Assembly (NCBI GenBank): GCA_951812925.1
Contig: OX638368.1
Span: 24,119,187-24,183,186, forward strand
Length of the DNA stretch: 64,000 nucleotides
Source of the DNA: Calliopum simillimum
Taxonomy: Eukaryota > Arthropoda > Insecta > Diptera > Lauxaniidae
Direction of reading: 5' to 3'
The notes below the pieces were generated by a model. The model ran no database searches. It was given only the letters and a program-made list of their open reading frames with translations, and was not told the origin of the DNA. Positions 1 through 10,617 of this stretch are shown here, piece by piece. The first letter of the stretch is position 1. The number at the start of each line of letters is the position of its first letter. Position numbers and translations under genes: made by a program.

Positions 1-971
1 TCACAGTCACAGACTCCTAGACAATTGTCATCATATTTAAGATATCAATCTGTTTTTTTCTTTAAATATTTTTATTAGTATGTATATTATGTGCGTACAT
101 AAATATGTGGGGAATTGTGAAAAACAAGGTTATTTTTTGTCTAATCTTTAATTATATCATTTGTTTTTCGTTTATTTTTTTGTACAGCTGTTAAATTGTT
201 AGTGTGTGACTTTACGTGTTTAGTTGAATTTTGATATAGTATATGTATGTATATTTTAGACTTTTTTTTTCTTTTTAAACAATTTAATTTTGTAAACTTC
301 CTCCCACATTTTAATGATTTATTCAATAAAGTCAAGGATTTTGTTTATTTTTTTTTTTATTGTTATTTTAGTAGTTTGATGTGTTTTCTTTTTCAAATTT
401 TTTTGTTAATTACATTTAATTTTTAATCAATAAAAAGTCAATTTGGGCTTGCTTTGTAAATAATGGCTGTTAATGTTTTTTGGATACAATTAATATATAA
501 TTGTTGTGCTGAAAATAGATAATCCAATTAAACAGGATAGATAGAAAATTTCAATATATATAATACTAATGAAAATCGTTGAGTCTGTATTAAAAGTACA
601 ACTTTTTTTGTTAGAAGTCAGTTCAAAGGTCAACGACTTACATTTACAAACGCTTGAAATTAGAATAGATTTATTTTTTTGCCCAGCTCAAATTTTTGAA
701 GGATTTTTCTGAGACTCGGATACCTTTTAGCACTATTGTCGTTCTCCCAGGAGAGTTCTCGAGGAGTTTTTTTTTTTAACAGAGACAAAAATTGCCACAA
801 CTAAGTAAGCCGATACCTACTCAAATCAAGCAAGAAAAACGCATCCTTGAATTCTAGCTAGTAAAAATCATCTTTGCTAACCCCAAAAGAGTGAACGAGA
901 AATAACAGTTTCTTATTCAGAACCTGAAAATGAATTGAACAAAATATTCATAACAAAACCATATATAGTAG
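1..971. other. AT-rich intronic stretch, no gene seen
   Basis: Very AT-rich sequence with T and A runs and many stops in all frames. I see no exon with usable splice sites and no terminal repeats. It is probably intron of the minus-strand host gene. Confidence 0.5.
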
Positions 972-2142
972 GGTACGGATACGTAAAAAAATAGTCGCGT
1001 TTAGTATTACAGTTGAAGCAAATGTAGAATTTTGAATAGTTTTCAAAATGAGTTCATCGAAAAAAATGTTCTAGATTTAATTGTGCACAAATAACAAGAT
1101 TTTCTACATTTGTCTCACAAAGACATTGCAAAAAGAATAAATATTGCAAAATCAACAGTAATCCGCATATCTAAAAACTTAAGTGAACGATTTACTAAGG
1201 AAAGGAAAGTTGAAAAAGAGGATTTACCTCAGAAAAAAAGCTAAGGAAGTGTTATGTACCTATTAAAAAAATTCTGGACTCTTCATAAGAGAAGTTGTTA
1301 AAAAAGTGCATATGTCGCCCTGATATGTACAGAAAGTCCGCAGTAAGTAAGGTTTTCAATCATATAAAGTACTACTGGCACCAAATAGGAATATAAGCAA
1401 AACACAGCTGCTAAAACGCGCTCACGAAAGCTCTACGACCGTTTTGTACACAATTTTGAGTTTATTTTTATGGACGAGGTAACTAACATCAAAGCTGACT
1501 TTAACAGCTTCTGGGTCAACCTTTTACACCGCAAAGAAGAATGCCGATATTGCGCCAAATTTAAAGCCAAAAAATGGACCAGTTTGCAAAAAAATATTAG
1601 GTTTGGCAAGCAATTTGTAAATGCTGTTTCAAGAGCTCAGTATTTCTCACAACTGGTACAATTAACCACCAAATTTATATGAAAGAGTGCTAACAGAAAC
1701 GTCTGCTGAATATGATACACGAAAATCCTGTGTTATTTTGTCCAGATTTGGCGAGTTGGTATGATGAGAATGATGGAGTCAATGTTATACCGAAAAATGC
1801 AAATTCTCCGAATTGCCCTGAGCTTCGGCCAAATTGGAAAATACTGAGCTATAGTGAAGAGAAAATTGCTAAAAACGAAGAAATTTTTCAAAAATGAAAA
1901 GAGACTAAAACAAAAATGGATCAAAGTATCAGCCCAGGTCACCCAAAGTGATGTGCAGAGCCTAATGGCAGATGTTAAATCAAAGTTACGATATATTACA
2001 TAAATCTCAACCAAATGAGCAAACCCTTTAATTTTCTTAAAGAAATACCTTTGTGCTTCAAAAAATGAATTACTTTCTTTTTTTTGGTCAAAAAATAAAC
2101 TTTTTATACCCATTTTTCTCGACTACTTTTTTTCGAGTACAT
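972..2142 (+). mobile_element. Decayed Tc1-like DNA transposon, copy 1
   Basis: A plus-strand Tc1/mariner-superfamily element whose ends resemble each other in inverted orientation. The right end reads CGACTACTTTTTTTCGAGTA, and a weaker inverted match lies near 980-1000. The same end sequence appears at 57160-57183 at the edge of a second, minus-strand copy (55225-57183), which confirms a family. The body encodes a broken transposase. The element is old: frameshifts and stops are scattered throughout. Confidence 0.7.
1048..2035 (+). pseudogene. Tc1-like transposase remnant (copy 1)
   Basis: A DNA-binding-like N-terminus starts at the ATG at 1048 (MSSSKK, then frameshifted text resembling a helix-turn-helix with KSTVIRISKNL). 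It is followed by KLYDRFVHNFEFIFMDE near 1425-1480, where the D of MDE fits the first catalytic aspartate of the family. Near 1720-1860 there is a block with WYDENDGVNVIPKNA and NCPELRP, the usual Tc1-like stretch before the last catalytic acidic residue. Frameshifts and in-frame stops separate these blocks, so no transposase can be made. The second copy on the minus strand shows the same order. The exact clade (Tc1-like or a DD41D-type relative) cannot be settled by eye. Confidence 0.7.
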
Positions 2143-2174
2143 GCCTTAGAACAGAAGTCAATTTAAGTTAAAAT

Positions 2175-2265
2175 TTTCAATCGAAAATGCGCCGAACTAA
2201 ACTTGAACGTAGAGGTATGGTTCCTTGAGCAAATATTCATAGAATTGAATGAACTTTCAGCCTAG
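2175..2265 (+). repeat. Left copy of a ~90-base direct repeat flanking maT copy 1
   Basis: Contains AAAATGCGCCGAACTAAA and CAAATATTCATAGAATTGAA. It is matched in the same orientation at 3840-3932. The distance is about 1665 bases, or about 360 once the 1306-base maT insertion is removed, so this was a ~360-base tandem duplication before the transposon landed. Confidence 0.75.
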
Positions 2266-2369
2266 GTTGGTATTTTGTTTGAAAAAATTCATCCAAAAAT
2301 ATGAATCGTTTTTTTTGAAAGTCGGTCATAATAATCGGCTATTTGACCCATATCATTTTTTTAAATATA

Positions 2370-3675
2370 CAGGGTGGCTGATTCGAACTGTTACCAACTT
2401 CAGATAGACTTATCTGACAAATGGAACATGACAGCTGTCTAAAAATTGGCATGATGTTAGTTCATTCTATTGTCAACAAGTAACCAAAAGCATTTGCGCG
2501 TCAATTTACTGAAAATAAAAAACTTTCGAAATGGAATTCAAACGTAATAGTGTGATTGCTCTTTATTTGGCTGGAAAATCGCAACCAGCAATTGTTCGTG
2601 AGCTGAAACATTTAAAAGTGAATAAAATGTTTGTGTATCGGACCATAACACGTTACAATGGTATCGGCAGCGTTGCCAAACGACATGGTGGTGGTCGAAA
2701 AATAACTGCAACATCACCAGAAATGGTTCGAAAGGTGAAGGCCAGAATTGAGCGAAATCCGAGACGCAGTGGCAGACAAATGGCTGCCGAGCTGAAAATA
2801 TCGCGTAAACGAATGCAACACATATTGTCAAACAAGCTCGGACTAAAGGCCCTCAAGTTCCAAAAGGCGCATGATCTCACTCCTGCTCAAAAAAAAGTTA
2901 GGCTCGATAGAGCCAAGGAGTTGTTGCGCTTGCACGCCGCCGGAAATCTGTCACAAATTGTCTTCTCTGATGAGAAAAATTACTGTATCCAGCAATATGT
3001 AAACAAACCAAATGATCGGGTTTACTTGACAGAGAGGTCCTACGAGAATTTGAATGTTCGTTTGGCCACCAGGACGCAGGCACCACCGCATGTGATGGTT
3101 TGGGCTGCAGTGACTGCTGATGGGCGCTCGTTTTTTTGGCCGCTGGCGTCAAAGTAAACGCCCAGGTGTATCGTGAATCAGTGTTGGAGGGTGCTTTACT
3201 ACCGTGGGCACGCAAACATTTCGGTCGCAAGCCATGGACATTCCAACAAGACTCGGCACCGTCACACAAAGCTCGTGTGAATCAAGAATGGTTAGAAAAA
3301 AACGTTCCTAGCTTCATTTTTGCTCAACAATGGCTCTCAAATTCGCCTGATGCGAATCCGCTGGATTTCTCAATCTGGGGTATGTTGGACAGGAAGGTCT
3401 TGACTAAAAAATACCAGAGCGTTGATGCGCTAAAAGTGGCCCTTCAACGAGAATGGCGCAAACTTCCACAAAATCAAATTCGTGCAGCATGCGACTCGTT
3501 CTTCGACCGTCTACGGACCATAGTTAAGGCCAAAGGTGGCCATATCGAAAATCTCAAGTAGATTCTTAAAATTTGAACATTTCCCAACAATTATAGCGTT
3601 TGATCAATAAAATCTGTGCATGGAAACTAAAAATATAGTCTTTTGAATTGGTAACACTTCGAATCAGCCACCCTG
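2370..3675 (+). mobile_element. maT (DD37D) Tc1/mariner element, copy 1, frameshifted
   Basis: Complete 1306-base element flanked by TA at 2368-2369 and 3676-3677. The terminal inverted repeats start CAGGGTGGCTGATTCGAA and extend about 28 bases with one or two mismatches. It differs in length from the intact sister at 10618-11930 by exactly 7 bases, all explained by one deletion in the coding region. It sits in older repeat DNA, and the sequence on both sides of the TA resembles the MITE at 46141-46337. Confidence 0.92.
2531..3561 (+). pseudogene. maT transposase, frameshifted by a 7-base deletion
   Basis: The frame starts at the ATG at 2531 and reads through the paired helix-turn-helix region and the first catalytic D (VFSDEKNYC, near residue 147). 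It leaves frame after ADGRS at about 3129. The second frame (3136-3561) carries the second catalytic D (QQDSAPSHK) and the third (NPLDFSIW), 37 residues apart as in the DD37D maT group. Comparison with the intact copy shows that ACCACTC is missing at 3129/3130, between two CTC repeats. This is the usual footprint of slippage between short direct repeats. Otherwise the two copies differ by about ten amino acid changes. A functional transposase is not expected from this copy. Confidence 0.92.
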
Positions 3676-3839
3676 TATAGCATTAATTCCACTCTATCAA
3701 GTAAACTTTTTATGTAAACAGAACCCAATTTAATTGATTACTGACAGAATACCAGCCAAATCATATAATGACATTACTTTTGTCTTTATAAAAATTTTTA
3801 AAATTTAGTATGAAAACAAAAAAAAATATTGATGAAAGG

Positions 3840-3932
3840 TACAATTTTCGATCAAAAATGCGCCGAACTAAAGTTGGACACAGAGGTATAGTTCTTTAGG
3901 CAAATATTCATAGAATTGAATGAACTTTCACA
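3840..3932 (+). repeat. Right copy of the ~90-base direct repeat
   Basis: Partner of 2175-2265, same orientation, with the same AAAATGCGCCGAACTAAA and CAAATATTCATAGAATTGAA blocks. Confidence 0.75.
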
Positions 3933-5186
3933 TAGGGGGGGTAGCCGAGGTCGATAAAATTTCCTCCATACAATTTGGCCCACCCTAATATACATATAAT
4001 TATTTATCTATAAAAGAAATAGAAAATTCCACACACTGGTGAATTCCCAATTAATTAATTAGATTTTTTTTATATCTTTTCGAAAATGGGTTAATTGGTA
4101 TTAATAAAAATAAATTAAATGACGTTACAGCATGTAAACAACAATATCTTGTAAGGAATAATCATGAATGTCAGCTAGAACAAACAAAAAAAAAACCTCG
4201 AAGACTACGTCAGGCAGAACTTAATCAAACTGATAGAGGTCAAACCACTGAAATGAGTTGAAGAAACATAAAACAAATAGAGATAGAAAAAGAGCGGGAA
4301 TTAAATCGTGTATGGGAAATGTAGAGAATAAAATGCCAAACATATCTAAAATGCCCCTAATGAGAAATTACATATATAAATTTTATTGGTAAACAACTGG
4401 GAAAACCGCAAGCAAGAATAAAGTGCTCAAAGAACAAAACAAACAAATATATATAATAATTAAACAATTATATATATACACACAAAAGAAAATGTGTGGA
4501 AAATCGGAAAATTTCACTTTCATTTGAGAGAATCAAAGGAGAGATATGTAAGAGCGTAAAGAAACACATAAAAATTGTGTAAGAGCGCAGCTCTTAGCAG
4601 GGGAGTGAAGAAACTCATTGATAAAGTTGAGAGCGAGGGTATGAGAGAGAGAGAGAACATGCAGATTGTACATATGTAGTAAGTAAGTAATTAAGTAAGT
4701 TTGTATATAAATTTCAGACTACTGTTTAAAATAAATAAATCATAACAAAATGAAATACTTGAGAGCTCTTTATGTCAATGTTGACAATCATACAGTGTAA
4801 ACAGTGTAATTTTAAACCCTTACACATATGTTCGTGTGCATAAATCGCGGTCATAATTATATGTATGCGTATTTATTTGTATATATTTGATGTAAACACT
4901 ATTAGTATAGAAATTCTGTTACAATACACTGACTTAATTACACTAAAAAACAAAAGCACAGGAAGATAACAATAGCAGAGAGCGCGCATTCTACATCTCT
5001 CCTCTTCCCGTCGGTCAGACTTTTACAAGTCGGGCTGCTTCCAAGTCATGTGACTTGCCGCACGTAGGCAACCATATTACACGTTTCATATGTATAACAC
5101 TTTTAGTCACTGTATACATATGTGTATGCTGCTAGCAGCTACATATGTTGGGGGTGAGAGAGCGCATACCATTGTAATGTTTTGAG
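3933..5186. other. AT-rich intronic DNA with microsatellites
   Basis: Holds a G run near 3937, a GA-rich purine tract at about 4625-4660, a TAAG repeat near 4677-4702, and AT-rich filler. A short GC-richer patch (4980-5080) contains CAAGTCATGTGACTTG, two 7-base arms around two bases. No exon is supported. Confidence 0.45.
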
Positions 5187-5386
5187 NNNNNNNNNNNNNN
5201 NNNNNNNNNNNNNNNNNNNNNNNNNNNNNNNNNNNNNNNNNNNNNNNNNNNNNNNNNNNNNNNNNNNNNNNNNNNNNNNNNNNNNNNNNNNNNNNNNNNN
5301 NNNNNNNNNNNNNNNNNNNNNNNNNNNNNNNNNNNNNNNNNNNNNNNNNNNNNNNNNNNNNNNNNNNNNNNNNNNNNNNNNNNNNN
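5187..5386. other. Assembly gap (200 N)
   Basis: Exactly 200 undetermined bases, the customary size for a gap of estimated or unknown length. GA-rich simple sequence lies just to its right (5470-5540), which may explain the assembly break. Confidence 0.99.
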
Positions 5387-6465
5387 AATTTTGAATAAAT
5401 TGTTTGTTTGATAGTTAAAAAGTCAAAACTGTATGAATCTACCCCACCATACCCTATACCAGTGGTCGGCAAAGAGAGAGAGTAGATATATGAGAGAAGA
5501 TAAATATGAGATAGAAAAAGAAAGACCGAGATAGATAGAAAATTAAGAGCTCAATTGAGCCATGGAATGCCGATCACTGCCCCATATATATGGCAATACA
5601 AGAATCACTATAGAGTGGTTCATTATACGGAAGTGATTCATTAAAATGGGGTGACACTTAATTTTGTAAAAATAACAAACATTTGATACTACATAATTCC
5701 TCAACAGGGGACAACGGCCGCTATAAATATACAAAAACAAAACAATGTACATTACTGTATATAATAATACTTTATAACAATAGAAAGTCTTTTTTAATGT
5801 GTCTATGTAGTTTTTCGAAACAGCTACACTTTTAGCAGCGCCACTTTGTCTACTTTTTTACTGTTAAGTTTTGTTCGGCTCTGAAGCTCATTTTTGCCAT
5901 GGTGTCTTTTTCAATAAAGGGAATCGTAGCAAATGGTGTTATTAACAAACAGAACAGATCGAAGAATTGGTGCTTGGTGCGGTCCATTGATTGGAGGTGG
6001 CATATCGGCCCGAAAATTCGACTTTTAGAATGCAATTCCTGAGGCTCACTCATGTTAGCCATATGCTCGAAACTATTTTTCATTATTAATGGGACAAAAT
6101 CATCTCATATATAAAATAGTCTCTTATTCGAATATTTGTTGTGCATTTTGTTGCAATTCGAAATCTTTCTTTTTAATCATCACAGACAATACACCCTAAA
6201 CAGAGAGTTTCAAATGTTTTTGTGAATAGCAAAATTTGCATAATTTATGTTAAAAATATGTTATGTAATTATAATACTTGATAGATTACAAGTTTTTTTT
6301 TTTATTCTAAAACAAAGAGAACTTTCGCTTATTTCTGGCTAAAACTGGAATATGGCTAATTGGAAATTTTCCACAAGTTGTTTGTAAGAAAAAAAAAAAA
6401 CAAAAAAAAACTATTTGATTTTGGCTAAAAAAAACAAATGTGATACCATGTAATATTTGTTATTG
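5387..6465. other. Intronic DNA, GA-rich tract then AT-rich filler
   Basis: A purine-rich tract (about 5470-5540) follows the gap. The stretch at 5850-6083 has a 77-codon open frame on the minus strand, but no family or splice signal could be supported. The rest is AT-rich with A/T runs. Confidence 0.4.
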
Positions 6466-6720
6466 TTATCTACTGTTTTTCTTGTTGTTGCTGTTGTTGT
6501 ATTTGTTGTAACTTTGTTTTGTTTTTGCTTTTGTTGTGTGCTAAAATTTTAAGATAAACAAAATAATAAAAAACAATAAATTTGTTGTAAGTTAATTTTG
6601 AAATTGTTGATTTTGTTTTAGTTTCAGTGTTTTATTTTTTTTTTTTTTTTTAGTGTTTGCTTTGATTGTTGTTGTAAGCACTAAGGCAGCAACAACAAAA
6701 ACCATTTACTTATTTCCCGT
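6466..6720 (+). repeat. TTG/GTT-rich simple repeats
   Basis: Runs of GTT and TTG triplets (about 6480-6540 and 6660-6710) with T runs, the opa-type trinucleotide sequence common in fly introns and UTRs. No coding role is indicated. Confidence 0.6.
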
Positions 6721-6899
6721 TGTTTTGTAAAAATAAACCAAACGTGATGTTTACATCAAATTCGCGCCAAGTCTGGCGCTTTCATTCTCTACGGTTTCCA
6801 AAAAGACAGACAACAGACGGTTTGTGTAATCAAACCAGGGATGAATAATTTTTTTTAAACTTTTTATGGTCGCTCTTGGACTAAAATTTCAAGGCATCG

Positions 6900-7570
6900 A
6901 CACACTTTATTTTGGCATCATAACCGCTTATATCTCAAAACTATACAAGCTATTTTGATTGAAATTGGTAAGTGTGTGCCAGATATACATACCGTCTACT
7001 AGTCGAAAATTGGGCGTAATCAGATTGGTGGCACGCCCATTTTTTACAAAAATATGTATAAAGTTTTTACTAAAGAGAAACTCGTACATGCACAAAAAAT
7101 GGAATGAACTTTTTATTTCACATATCCAGTCTTATGAACTTTTTACCGCTAAAAACGAATCCGACGTCAGAATTGTTAACTTACCTGCAAGATTTCGAGA
7201 TATCTTTGCTTAAAGTAGGAGAAAAGGCTGCTTTCAGGATTATAAAAACATATGATATTCTTTTTTTTTTTTTTTAATGGCAACAAATAGCTCCACTTTT
7301 CCTTATCAAAAAAATACCTTCAAACTTGTCGAATACGACTCTTACTTTACGAGTTATGATACTTTGAAGAGAAGATATTTCAGCCCCATACAAAGGACGA
7401 AATATTTTGGGGGCATGGCACCGCTCAGTTTTTTAACTTCTGCAAATTTTAGCTAATTTTGAGTGTTTTTGCACATAAATTGGTTTTTCGATACCAATAT
7501 AATTTCGCCCTTCAGGTTTATGTGGGCTGGAATATCTTCTGTTCAATTGGAAAGGTTCGAAAGTATATTT
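6900..7570. repeat. Dispersed repeat with 'gccacgccc' signature
   Basis: Diverged repeat text containing GGTGGCACGCCCATTTTTTA near 7030 and further blocks about rigid phrases such as ATATCTCAAAACTATA. Similar 'GGGCGTGGCA / CGCCCACTTTT' phrasing recurs at 12.9-13.25, 17.7, 43.1 and 47.9-48.7 kb. This looks like a family of short non-autonomous repeats, class not determined. Confidence 0.45.
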
Positions 7571-7743
7571 TTATAAAGATGAGTGTGGCTATTCGATGCT
7601 ATTAAAAAAAATGGTTGCACCTTTTCGTATAGCTACGCCCGAAAACCGCGTTTTCTCCAACTTTCGTCATAAAATACATACAAGTAAATGTCTTAAATAC
7701 TTTTATGCTACCAAAAGATATTTTGGGAATCATTACTAGCTTC

Positions 7744-7768
7744 AAAAAAAAAAAAAAAAAAAAAAAAA
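7744..7768 (+). repeat. A25 homopolymer
   Basis: Twenty-five consecutive A. Length in the assembly may be unreliable. Confidence 0.95.
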
Positions 7769-7914
7769 CAAATTGTGGAATCACTTATGATTATTCTAAG
7801 CCGTTTTCTTTTTGGAATTTCTCCCGCCAACGGATCAGTAACGGATGAAAAAGCGGAGATTTGAACCGTCTGGCACACTGGGTATTGAAAAACCGTTATT
7901 GAAGCCATCAACTA

Positions 7915-8530
7915 AGGATATCAATAAAAAATCACAAATGTGTCTTCTACGCCACTGATTGCATTAGAATCAATAGTGTCAATCAAGCATCCAACAGTAT
8001 TAACAAAGAATCACAAATGATTACTCTATGCTACTAAGAAAATCACAGAAGAATCATTATTGACATCATGGTTAAGCCGAAAGAATTAAGGAGAAATCAC
8101 AAATAATTTCTACACGCCATGTCGCACCAATGAAAGAATCACAATAAGAGTCATTATTCACGAATTATTCCTCTATGCTATTGAAGAATCGCTATGAACG
8201 ACCAATTAATGAAGAATCACAAAAGATTCCTCAAAACCAACGAGGAAATCTCAGAAGAGTCATGTTCGATGAACAATTTTTCTAACGAGAGAGTCACTGA
8301 AGGATCGTTATTGTTGGCATCAATCAATCAACAGTTTTTCTGAGGAATCACTGATGATTCAACGGCGCTATTGAGGAAATCACAGAAGAATTGCTATGCA
8401 ATCAACCGTCAAAAATCCAAGAATATCAATAAAGTAATACAAATGAGTTCTTTTTAATACAGAGATAATCACATCAAATCAAACAACCAAGAGTCACAAA
8501 GGATTCTTCTACACTGCCAAAGGAATCATA
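7915..8530 (+). repeat. Degenerate satellite-like repeat, GAATCACAAA motif
   Basis: Variants of GAATCACAAATGATT followed by CTCTATGCTACTGAAG recur at least seven times, for example at 7931, 8010, 8096, 8138 and 8216. The spacings are near 40 or 80 bases, suggesting a ~40-base unit with an ~80-base higher-order step. Heavy divergence suggests an old array. Confidence 0.65.
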
Positions 8531-9224
8531 AACAATATAAGAGGTGAGGCAAAAGTTATGTCACAGTGCAAAAGTGCTATAATTTTTGCAAATAACGTCA
8601 AATGTGATGTGAAATTTCTAGCCTTGGTTTTCCCACATTTATAATTAGTACGCACAGTTCCCTAATTGGCATCCCTGACAACGACTTCACTATACACCCA
8701 CCGCTCTCTTCTGGCTATTACTTTACCATCTACATTACATGGTATTTTTTTATTATTTGCATTTATACATACATATGTATGTATGTTCGTAAGTATGTAT
8801 ATTGTGTTGTTTCACTTTGTTCTAATTTTTCTGTTTTTTCATATTTACGACGCATTTTCGATACCCTTTATTGACCTTGAAATACTTGCCACAATATACG
8901 TTGCTACGTTTCCATAGACAAAATTGTTGTTAATCAAATCTGCTAAAATTTTTAAAAGAATTCTTTAGCGAATAAGTAGTTTAAATAATTCTATGAAAGA
9001 TTGCACATTGAATTCAATCCATATACGGCTACATAACATAGTTTCTTGTTACTTTTGAGGGTATTTAAGAGGACAAGGTAGTTTTAGTCAAAAAAACCCT
9101 CAATGTTAGTTGAAAATTATAGTTTTTTGCTTAAAAATCCAAATTGAATCATATCACTGTCTTTCCCCTTCCCCTGAAATAACGCTACGTAGCATTTCTA
9201 TAGGAAAGTATTGAGAAAAAGGTT
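8531..9224. other. Intronic DNA with a MITE-end fragment
   Basis: At 8545-8575 the text GAGGCAAAAGTTATGTCA matches the terminal repeat of the MITE at 46141-46337, so this is a solo end or fragment. A (TATG)n palindromic patch lies at 8765-8800. The remainder shows nothing I can name. Confidence 0.4.
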
Positions 9225-9306
9225 TTGCTTACAATTCTGCTAAGTATTTCCATTATTTTTGTCCACTTATTTATATTTAACATAGCACTGTGCGTCAGCT
9301 GCCGTT

Positions 9307-9487
9307 GTGTATTTATGTCAATATGTGGTTGTTTTCGAACGTCTGAGTATATGTATGTCGCATCAACATCTGCACCGGCTGCAGCGACATTGGCTGCAAC
9401 GACGACAACGATGGCAACAGCAACAGCGAACAACCCCTTTTGCCGCCAGCGCACAAGAGCGCATACCAAAGCAAATGCAAGAAATTG
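9307..9487 (+). CDS. Candidate plus-strand coding exon, unproven
   Basis: A 60-codon open frame starts with ATG at 9307 and runs to a strong donor (ATTG|GTGAGT at 9487/9488), ending in phase 1. The second half is GC-richer and encodes a Gln/Arg/His-rich stretch (HQHLHRLQRHWLQRRQRW, then QERIPKQMQEI). I recognise no domain. It could instead be opa-like intronic sequence that happens to end at a GTGAGT; three overlapping frames are open here, as expected for a CAG/CGA-type repeat. No acceptor partner was found. Treat as a weak candidate. Confidence 0.22.
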
Positions 9488-9489
9488 GT

Positions 9490-10617
9490 GAGTTAAAGTG
9501 ATGAAGTAAAGAGGCAGCATAAACAAAATCTGGCAAAATATTTTTGTTTTTTGTTTGTTTATGTTTTCTCATTTGTTTTATTGCATTTTCGTTTTTTTGT
9601 TTTGTCACGTTAATCGCGTCTTTTATTTTTATATATTTGGCGTCGAATGACGTCCATTTTTATTTTGCTTTGATTAACCCATTTGTGACAATTGTTTGCC
9701 AAAAAACGTTTTTTTTTTTTCATTAATTTAAAAGGCACTTTGGATATAAAACTCATGTTTCGTATCGACAAAATGTGCGCCTATAACTATGCAACACAAA
9801 ATGTTTGAAATTTCTACAGGTATTGACAGCAAAAAGACTAAGTTTGCATATTAAGTAATTGTGCCTACTTTTAGGCGCTGCAGAAAAAATTTTAGAAGTT
9901 TGAATGATTTTTGTGTGTGAATTTATACACTCACCGCGTAATATCTAAACAATGGTAACACTGTGCTGCTCGAAACATTTTTTTTTTAGTAGTGCTGGGT
10001 AATACAAACAATTCGAGTACGCTGAATTTAGTCATAGCTGTCATTTTTATGGCGTAGCTTCAAGATATGCGGAATTGAAAATTTTACATACATATTTTGC
10101 TATGCACTTTGATTAAATTTCTTCGTTTCGTGAAATCATTTAAACATTTTCTAAATTATTAAGAAAAGAGTTAATGGGAAAATTTATTTGCTAAATAAAT
10201 CTTACTCATACGACATGTTGTACGTGATTATAAAGGAAATAATAAAGAAATGGCTATAACTTCTGCAAATATTAAAATAAATTATTCAAAGGAAAAGAAA
10301 AACATTAGATTTTTAGAAAAAACAACGTATTTTACGTATGAGAATTACATTGTAGCATGTATTTAAAAAACTTGGGACTAATAGTATCTATAGAAAAAAA
10401 TCGGAAAATAACAGAAAAACTCGTTAGTGAAATTTATCAAACAAGTCTACTAAGCAAGGGCAGAAGTATTTAAAGTAATGAAAAGGTCAATAATAATCCG
10501 TATTAATTAACTATTTAAAGTTTGAAAAAATTCGATAAAAAATAATTTCAGAAAGAAATCTATGCGAAACGTAAAGTTTCCAAAATATCCATAAAACCAG
10601 ATAACTAAGGCATACTA
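9490..10617. other. AT-rich intronic DNA, nothing identified
   Basis: T-rich to 9720, then AT-rich filler. No splice-supported frame and no terminal repeats were found, apart from the TA at 10616-10617 that marks the maT insertion. Confidence 0.4.

Noticed and set aside
2538..3269. Minus-strand frames opposite maT copy 1 (and plus-strand frames at 11063-11762 opposite copy 2)
   Set aside because: They are antisense shadows of the transposase; the sense strand carries the catalytic motifs.
5107..5472. Open frames running through the N gap
   Set aside because: Artefacts of translating undetermined bases.
5850..6083. 77-codon minus frame, with plus-strand text (SEAHFCHGVFFNKGNR) vaguely like a transposase first catalytic block
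   Set aside because: Resemblance is too short, there are stops around it, and no other motif, TIR or splice site supports it.
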